This document shows, piece by piece, positions 57,801-64,000 of a stretch of 64,000 nucleotides of DNA. Position 1 is the first letter of the stretch; each line of letters opens with the position of its first letter. The position numbers were made by a program, and so were the translations under genes. Below the pieces are notes generated by a model. That model was not told the origin of the DNA, did not search any database, and saw only the letters and a program-made list of their open reading frames with translations. The stretch spans positions 48,102,317 through 48,166,316 of the forward strand of contig NC_088867.1 of assembly GCF_032884065.1 (NCBI RefSeq), read 5' to 3'. The stretch comes from Artemia franciscana (taxonomy: Eukaryota > Arthropoda > Branchiopoda > Anostraca > Artemiidae).

Positions 57801-58279
57801 GAAAATAAAGCTTTCCAAATTTGAGAATTTTCCAAATTGAATTTTTTTTCCATAGGAAGAAGGAGTTTTGGTACTTGTGTATTGCACGCCACTCACTCAA
57901 GTTTACACTGTGTAAAACTTTAGACTGGTTTTTGTTAGTTTCTTTCAGCCTAGCGCGACAAATACGACAGAATAACATAAGTGACAGAATAGATGGGAAA
58001 TATATAATTTGGACTATATATTTTAACATAGGGGGGGGGGGCTAAAGCATTTGGAAAGTTTAAAGTCAGAAAATAATTCTTACTTCATAATTAGCAATAT
58101 AATTGTACATAACACATTTTGTATGCATAACCGCTATACTTTACCCCTCCCCCTAATATGCAAATATATAGCCCAAATTTGTTTCTAAAGCAATGAAGAA
58201 ACTAACGAAAAAACCGTTTTGTTCCCGAGTTTTATGCATCGTAAACTTGAGTGGCGTATAATACTCAAGTACCGGTATT

Positions 58280-58690
58280 TTGCATAGAGAGAGAGCCGGA
58301 TTTCCCAGTAATATCTAAAAATGATCCGAAACTAAATTTTAAAAACACGTTTTTTAATTGAAAGTGGGAAGAAACATAATCTGTTGCAAAGGAACATTAG
58401 GAAGCAAAACGAACAGAAATTATTACGTATATGAAAGGAGTCTCCACTTCCACTACACCTTGCTCATTACGCTGAAGTTTTGACTTTTGTCCTAATTCTT
58501 TAAGAACGATTCTTAAATACAATGACCATTTAATTTGAACAATAAGTTCTAAAATTCTATAAAAAAAAATGTTAGCGTAAAGAGTAAGGTCTTGAGGAGG
58601 AGAAATCCCCTTTCATATACATAATAATTTCTGTTCGTTTTAAGGTTCGAGGTTGCTATTTGCTTTCAGCAAAGAAAACTAGTTTTATTT
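58280..58690 (+). mobile_element. Helitron-linked fragment with hairpin
   Basis: TGAAAGTGGGAAGAAACAT, AACGAACAGAAATTATTACG, GCTCATTACGCTGAAG on the left and TTAGCGTAAAGAGTAAGG, AATAATTTCTGTTCGTTTTA, TTTGCTTTCAGCAAAG on the right form a diverged long hairpin at about 58350-58685. Between them is CCTAATTCTTTAAGAACGAT, also seen near 61790-61810 on the other strand. Confidence 0.65.
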
Positions 58691-58959
58691 TAAATTTAAT
58701 CTTAAAAAGAGGTGTCTTTTTTCATAAATTTTTTTTATTTAATTACTTACAGATAGTATTTGTTAGTGGAAAACATACAGAACAAGTTTTTTTGAAGAAA
58801 AGTAAAGATTATCATTAAGCCAAAAATGAGCAGAAATAAAGTCAAATAATCTTCAAGGTAAAAACTATGGAGTCTAATAGAAAAACAAAAAAAGTTATAA
58901 ATATTTTTTTCCATGAAAAAGACCATGTCAATAAAAAATAAACAGAAATTAATATGTCA

Positions 58960-59330
58960 GCCCTACTCTAAAAGGTTATTTGTAACTAAATAACCAGAAA
59001 GGTCATTTATTTTAATTTCTGTTTGTTTTGGGATTAATCCACCTGTTTATGGTGATTTGTACTAGCTTTACTACTTGGAAAACTATTTAAATTTACTTCT
59101 ACTCATTTTTGGCTCAACGAGGCTCTTTACTATTCTTTGACAAAACTTTTTTTTGTGAAAAAGTTTTTATATTTATTTCTTTTCATTTTTTATTGACATA
59201 GTCTTTTTCACGGAAAAAAAATTCTATCATATGTCTTTTTAAAATGTTCTCTTTTCTATAGAATCTAATTGTGCTGATTATGGGATAAAAATTATTTAAT
59301 TTTTAAGTTTTTTCCTTAAATTTCAGTTTA
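58960..59330. repeat. Unclassified repeat shared with 27430-27790
   Basis: Same landmark order as the copy at 27.4-27.8 kb (CTCATTTTTGGCTCAACGAG, TTGACATAGTCTTTTTCACGG). The following 59331-59840 has no recognised feature. Confidence 0.65.
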
Positions 59331-59849
59331 AAGTTCAAAGTAACTTTAGTCATCGTTTTCTACGGCTAGAGGAGGAATGCTCTGAGAGACATATGAAGGA
59401 ATGGTGGAGAGCCCGAAGCTCCTTAGAACGACGCTTAATAACTCTTCTGTTATCTTGGATCTGTTGCACCAGCTTGGTTCTAATCCAAGGTTCTAATCAT
59501 AGTGGCTTTAATTAATATATTTGACAACAAACCATGTATGGCATTTTGCAGCTGAAAAAGAAAATGAAAATGAGAGCCAGGGTGGGACGCAAAAATATTT
59601 TTTTAAACAATTTATTCTTCCATTGCATACATCCCTGTTTAATGGTCGTTTTTACTGATAGTCTAAATTCCTGTATAATCCTTTATGGGCTGAAATCCTA
59701 ATTAATTATTAATCCAAATTTCTTTCTGAGGTCAAAAATTGTTGCCTGGTTAGGACTTATGTGTTTTGCCCATTCTTTTTTGCCAGGACAATCAGGTACT
59801 GATTCACTGGTCTGAGGTCATTACTATTCTACAATCTAGTAACTCTAGT

Positions 59850-60960
59850 AACTCTTTTTCTACAATTAGCCATGACTTACTCCCCCCAGTCCCCACGGTA
59901 GGGACTGCAAGTTACTAACTTTGACCTGTGTTTACGTATCGCAATTGTTACTGAAAAGTGTATAGACGTCTTCAGGGGAAGTTTTTTGGTTGGGGGGACA
60001 GTTGAGGGGAAGGGGGTACGTGGGAGGATCTTTCCATGGAGGAACTTCTCATGGAGAAAGAGATGTGTCAATGAAGGGGTGCAGGATTTTCTAGCATTAT
60101 TTAAAAAAAGAATGGAAAAATAGATATTGAAAGTTTTTTTATACTGAAAGTGAGGAGCAGCATTAAAACGAACAGAAATGATTACACATATGAGGGGTCT
60201 ACCTCTTGTAATGCCTTGCTCTTTATGCTAAAGTATTTTTAGTAATTTCAACTATTTATTTTACTGCCTTTGTGATTCTGGGGTCATTCTTAAGGAATTG
60301 GGACAAAATTTAAGCTTTCGTGTAAAGAGCGATGTATCGGCGAGGGGTGAGCCCCCTCATATACGCAATAAAAACATACGAATATAGAAGTTCGCTACGT
60401 AATTTAATTCGTAAGTTTCGAATATTTTTTACTTATGAAACCGTTCGTATAAAATTAAAAGTTATAGTTACCTTTTTAAGTAATCAAAAAAATGGAGGGC
60501 AACTAGACCTCCTCCCTCGCTCCTTTTTTCTCAAAATCTTCCGATTAAAACTATGAGAAAGCCATTTAGCAAAAGAATAATAAATATGCAAATTTCGTTG
60601 TAATTGTTTATGTTCGGAGAGCCAAGATCAAAATGTATTTATTTAAAAACGACCAGAAATTAAACAAAAAACAAGCTTTTTTAAATGAATGTAAGGAGCG
60701 ACATTAAACTTTAAAACGAACAGAAATTACTCCGTATATGAAAGGGGCTTTTCCTCCTCAACGCCCCGCTCTTTACGCTAAAGTTTTTTACTGTTTTAAA
60801 AAGTAGAGATAAGAGAAAGAGTCGAACTTTAGCGAAAAGAGCGAGGCGTTAAAGAAGAAAAAGTCCCTTTCATATACGGAGTAATTTCTGTTCGTTTTAA
60901 GTTTTAATGTCGCTCCAGACTTTCATTTATAAAAAAAAATTGTTTTTTTTGTTTAATAAT
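59850..60960 (+). mobile_element. Helitron-linked element, copy H4
   Basis: Starts directly after a terminus of the long-TIR element (TCTACAATTAGCCATGACTT). It contains CTCCCCCCAGTCCCCACGG, GGAAGTTTTTTGGTTGGGGG, CTTTATGCTAAAGTATTTTT / TCGTGTAAAGAGCG, AGTTACCTTTTTAAGTAATC and the long hairpin at 60683-60930. It parallels 16.6-17.0 plus 19.4-20.2 kb and has no terminal block. Confidence 0.7.
60683..60930. repeat. Long hairpin inside H4
   Basis: AAGGAGCGACATTAAA..ACGCCCCGCTCTTTACGCTAAAG pairs across about 60 bp with CTTTAGCGAAAAGAGCGAGGCG..TTTAATGTCGCTCCAGAC. It is somewhat more diverged than 19911-20175. Confidence 0.82.
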
Positions 60961-61800
60961 AATATCAAACTGAACTTCCTCACCGGACTTTGGGTGCAAT
61001 GAATCATGACCCATACTATCTTAACTTTAAAATCTGTGTTTCAAAAATGACTTTTAAGAAAATGAGAACCAGCAAAAGCAAACTTTTTCCAGGTCAGCTC
61101 ATCTGGTAAATAATTCCAGACGGACCCTTTTGGAAAAAATTATCCTGACACTTTTGTCCATTAGTAATTTCTCACTACTATTCCCTTCCGCCTTTTCCCC
61201 CACATCTTGCTGAATTTCACACTATCCATTTTTGGCCTTATAAGGAGCGGCGAGGGGATTTAAGGGCGGTCTAGATACCAGGTTATACACTTATGAGATC
61301 TTTTGTGACACTTTTGAGTGCGGGAGGGGTATCAGTAATTCGATTTTGAGTTAAATATAATCTCTTTTCATGGGGGAGGATTCTACCAAGGGAAGTGTCT
61401 GTATGCATAACTTAACTTCAGAGAATAATGATAGTAAGGAAAAGTACAAATTAATACGTATGAAGGCTATTTGAAGCTATACCACCAAAGCCTTGTCTTT
61501 GTGACTTCATATATGCTCATTCCGAAATAAAATCCCAGTTAAAGCCCTGTCCGAGTTATAATTCTTGGGTGCCTTCCTTTAAGAAACTTCAACCAACAGG
61601 TACATAAGTATCCACTGTATTAGTCAGGAATTGAAACAAAACATCATATAGGGAAGGGTCAAACTCCAATTGAGTCAAGTTCTTTGTGCATCGCTTACTG
61701 TTTTCGAGAATTACTTTGAATTTTTTTAATTTTTTTTTTGTGCTTTTAAAACCTTCTTGTGCCAATTCATCAAACATTGTGTTTCAGCAGTCGTTCTCAA
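60961..61800. other. Stretch without a recognised gene
   Basis: No exon or clear repeat. A minus-strand ORF at 61589-61777 sits in sequence continuous with the Helitron 3' flank and is not supported as a gene. Confidence 0.4.
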
Positions 61801-62306
61801 ACAGTTAGGACAAAAATTCTAAATATTGCATAAAGTATGAGGGGCTGAGGAGGGGACAACCCACTTATATGTGGACAAATTTAGTAATTAGTAATGGTAT
61901 ACTTTGACAATGGTGAAAGTTTGTAACTTGCGGCCCCTCCCTAGGGGACTCTGGGGAATTAATTCACCCCCAAAGACATAGTTATTAGGTTCTCGACTAA
62001 TTTAAACAGAATGGCTATCTAAAAATTATGATCTGATGACTTTGGGAAAAAACGCAAGCGGCAAGGGGCCTAGGCTCCCTCCATTTTTTGGTCGCTTAAA
62101 AAGGGCACTAGAACTTTTAATTTTAGTTGGAATGAACCCTCTCGCAACATTCTAGGATTACTGGGTCGATAAAATCACTACGTATGAAAACAAAAAAAGG
62201 AAATAATAAATGAAAAGAGAAAAAAAAAGGTGAAAACTAACAAACAAACATGCATACACACAACTCGTTTTTATATAGATAGATAGATAGATAGATACAA
62301 TACAAA
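61801..62306 (-). mobile_element. Helitron 3' non-coding region
   Basis: Read on the minus strand from the helicase stop: a (GATA)n run (62277-62296), GTATGCATGTTTGTTTG, then ATCGACCCAGTAATCCTAG, GCGAGAGGGTTCATTCCAAC, GTGCCCTTTTTAAGCGACC, GGAGGG.GCCTAGGCCCC, AACTATGTCTTTGGGGG and AGGGGCCGCAAGTTACAAAC. The same words in the same order occur at 16.32-16.66 and 18.84-19.16 kb, which ties the dispersed repeats to this Helitron. The 3' terminus of the element was not located. Confidence 0.7.
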
Positions 62307-64000
62307 TTAACTGCGTAAAACTTGCGAATATACAACATTCTTCGCTGTCCAATTGTCGCTGCATATGAATAGATTGTCAGGTTTACCGACCCTCGAACAT
62401 GCAACGTACAATTGTCCATGGGAAAAACAATCAGTATTAAGATCTATACCACATTTTTCTAATGATTGACCTTGAGCTTTGTTAATGGTGATTGCAAATG
62501 CTAATCGAATTGGGAATTGCAATCTTTTAAATTGAAAAGGCAGATCCGTTGGAATCATGGGAATGCGAGGAATAAGAACAGCCTCACCCTCAAAAGGCCC
62601 TGTCAAGATTGTGGCCTCTATTAGGTTTTCCATTGTTTTTTTTTACGGCAAGTCGCGTGCCATTGCAAAGCTTTGGTGGGTTGATATTTCTTAAAAGTAT
62701 TATTGGTGCGCCTATTTTTAGTTGTAGCACGTGTGGTGGAAACCCTGAAAGATCTATAGAATTTAAAAATTCAGATGGATAATTAACCGCTTCATTTGGT
62801 TCCAAAACTGTGTCGACTGACTTGTAAAGGACTGCCTGGTCTCGAATCTTGGTCAAAACAATATTGTTGATTTCGTGGACGTCTATATTTTTGGGTGCGA
62901 GAATCGCTCTTTCACTTAGCCATTTATTATTTTTATAATTTTTTAGAATATTCGGAAATACTTTTTCAATCAATTCATTTTTGGACGTCACTAAATTACA
63001 GAAATCAGCAGGTAGTTGCATACGTCCTGAAATTGAGTCTACTGGGAGCTTTCCGTTTTTAATTGCCAGCAATTGATCTGAAAATGTTTGACCAGAGTCA
63101 TCGTTTTGCAATCGGACACGCATATTTGTAGTTAATTTTAATATTTTTACGTGTGCCCATAAATTAGAATTTTTCAGGCAAGCATTCATTTCGTCTGCAG
63201 GAGTTGATCTAGGTATTATAGGTAATGTTTGCCTGAAATCTCCCGCAAGCAATATTAATGTGCTGCCAAAGGGTTTCGACTTCCCTCTCAAATCTTTCAA
63301 GCATTGTTCCAGAACCTCGAGCGATTTTTTGTGTGCCATTGTGCACTCATCCCAAATAATCAGTTTGCATTGCTGCAATACTTTACCCATCCCAGATGAT
63401 TTGGAAATATTGCACGTGGGAGTTTCTGTAGAATGCAAATTCAGAGGTAATTCCAAAGCGGAATGAGCAGTTCTTCCACCAGGCAGCAATGTTGCGGCTA
63501 TTCCGGACGACGCAATTGCCAACGCTATATCATTTTTTGATCGAATTGATGCCAGAATCAGTTTTATCACAAACGTTTTACCAGTACCTCCTGGCGCATC
63601 CAAAAAGAAAATTTCTCCAACGTTGTTATCGACACAATGCATTATCGTATCATAAATGTCTTTTTGTTCCGACGTTAACTTGGAAATGTTATTTTGTACA
63701 TACGACAATAGATCACTTGTACTGTAACTTTGTTCACGATCCAATTCTACACATGTCGAAACAGCAGCGACACGGTTAGGTGAAGGCATTCCCAAATCCT
63801 GAAGTGGTTTGTTTGCCATACGTACGCACAAATCTTCTATAATAACTAAAGTGTAGTTATAAATTTTTGATGTAAAATCAAAAGTCATATCTGACGTCTC
63901 TAACTGTTTTCGATGGAGTATATCTTCGGACATTTTTGACTTATATTTTTCCCATAACTCTGTAGGAGCTGATGGAGAGCAAGTTGTTAAAATGATGCCA
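62307..64000 (-). pseudogene. Helitron RepHel protein, C-terminal helicase part (one frameshift, continues past window)
   Basis: Helitrons move by rolling-circle transposition using a Rep-nuclease/PIF1-type helicase fusion; this is the helicase end. Reading from the window edge the frame is already open (IILTTCSPSAPTELWEKYK before the MSEDILHR Met at 63933), so the coding region extends beyond 64000. Visible motifs: DAPGGTGKTFV (Walker A), ALAIASSGIAATLLPGGRTA, LIIWDECTMAHK (Walker B), LILLAGDFRQTLPII, LTTNMRVRL, LKIGAPIILLRNINPPKLCN. A run of nine A (T run at 62636-62644) shifts the frame; with eight, the reading would continue into the 108-residue segment with AFAITINKAQGQSL and LYVACSRVGKPDNLF, ending at TAA 62307. 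Otherwise the sequence is uninterrupted, so this is a young copy or one base from intact. Confidence 0.9.

Noticed and set aside
57563-58029. Overlapping minus ORFs of 82-142 codons rich in Gly and Phe
   Set aside because: They translate the GGAAAATACCCCC minisatellite in three frames.
62277-62296. (GATA)n as a regulatory cluster
   Set aside because: Only five units, within the Helitron 3' flank; nothing beyond simple-sequence repeat is supported.

Overview
This window is low-density, AT-rich eukaryotic DNA, most likely from an invertebrate and plausibly an arthropod. It has spliced exons with GT..AG junctions, a tandem C2H2 zinc-finger gene, and many transposon relics (Helitron, Penelope-like, RTE-like LINE, pogo/Tigger, hAT-like MITEs). 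It also has long (TA)n tracts, satellite DNA, and two runs of exactly 100 N that are assembly gaps. The taxon is an inference. Repeat structure and codon style would fit a branchiopod crustacean, but nothing here proves it.

Two gene models stand out, both on the minus strand. The first is a three-exon zinc-finger protein: coding exons at 22038-21984, 21194-21030 and 13779-12221, all joined in phase 1, 592 aa with 16 C2H2 fingers. The decayed remains of further fingers lie just beyond its stop codon. The second is a smaller unrecognised gene: exon 1 at 32216-32033 and exon 2 at 30376-30261, joining in frame as a Cys codon. Two perfect TGACGTCA (CRE) palindromes lie within about 215 bp upstream of its ATG. 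It continues off exon 2 into exons I cannot place with confidence. Single candidate exons of other genes lie at 1-127, 11198-11341, 47434-47524, 50264-50340 and 55233-55352 (all +).

Layout. 0-3.7 kb: partial exon, SINE-like block, unclassified repeat. 3.7-6.4 kb: Helitron-linked repeat, then an ankyrin-repeat relic. 7.0-10.9 kb: satellite with 157/188-bp monomers. 11.2-22.0 kb: zinc-finger gene, whose large intron holds two nearly identical 2.4-kb Helitron-linked blocks either side of a gap. 23.4-23.8 kb: possible Helitron N-terminal relic. 25.9-28.4 and 34.3-35.8 kb: Penelope-like element pieces. 28.7-32.5 kb: second gene with (TA)n tracts and a MITE in its intron. 35.9-39.1 kb: CTA-rich degenerate tandem array interrupted by two inverted-repeat elements. 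39.16-43.30 kb: long-TIR element with a dead RTE-like LINE nested inside. 43.5-45.0 kb: dead pogo/Tigger transposase. 45.3-49.9 kb: MITEs and repeats. 50-61.8 kb: mostly degraded repeats with a few candidate exons. 62.3-64.0 kb: 3' half of a Helitron RepHel gene running off the window.

The most useful connection is that non-coding sequence downstream of the Helitron helicase stop also occurs in the dispersed repeats at 16.3-16.9 and 18.8-19.5 kb and in other fragments. This makes the dominant repeat family of the window a probable non-autonomous derivative of that Helitron. The family carries long near-perfect hairpins, internal tandem units, and termini from which (TA)n tracts have grown.
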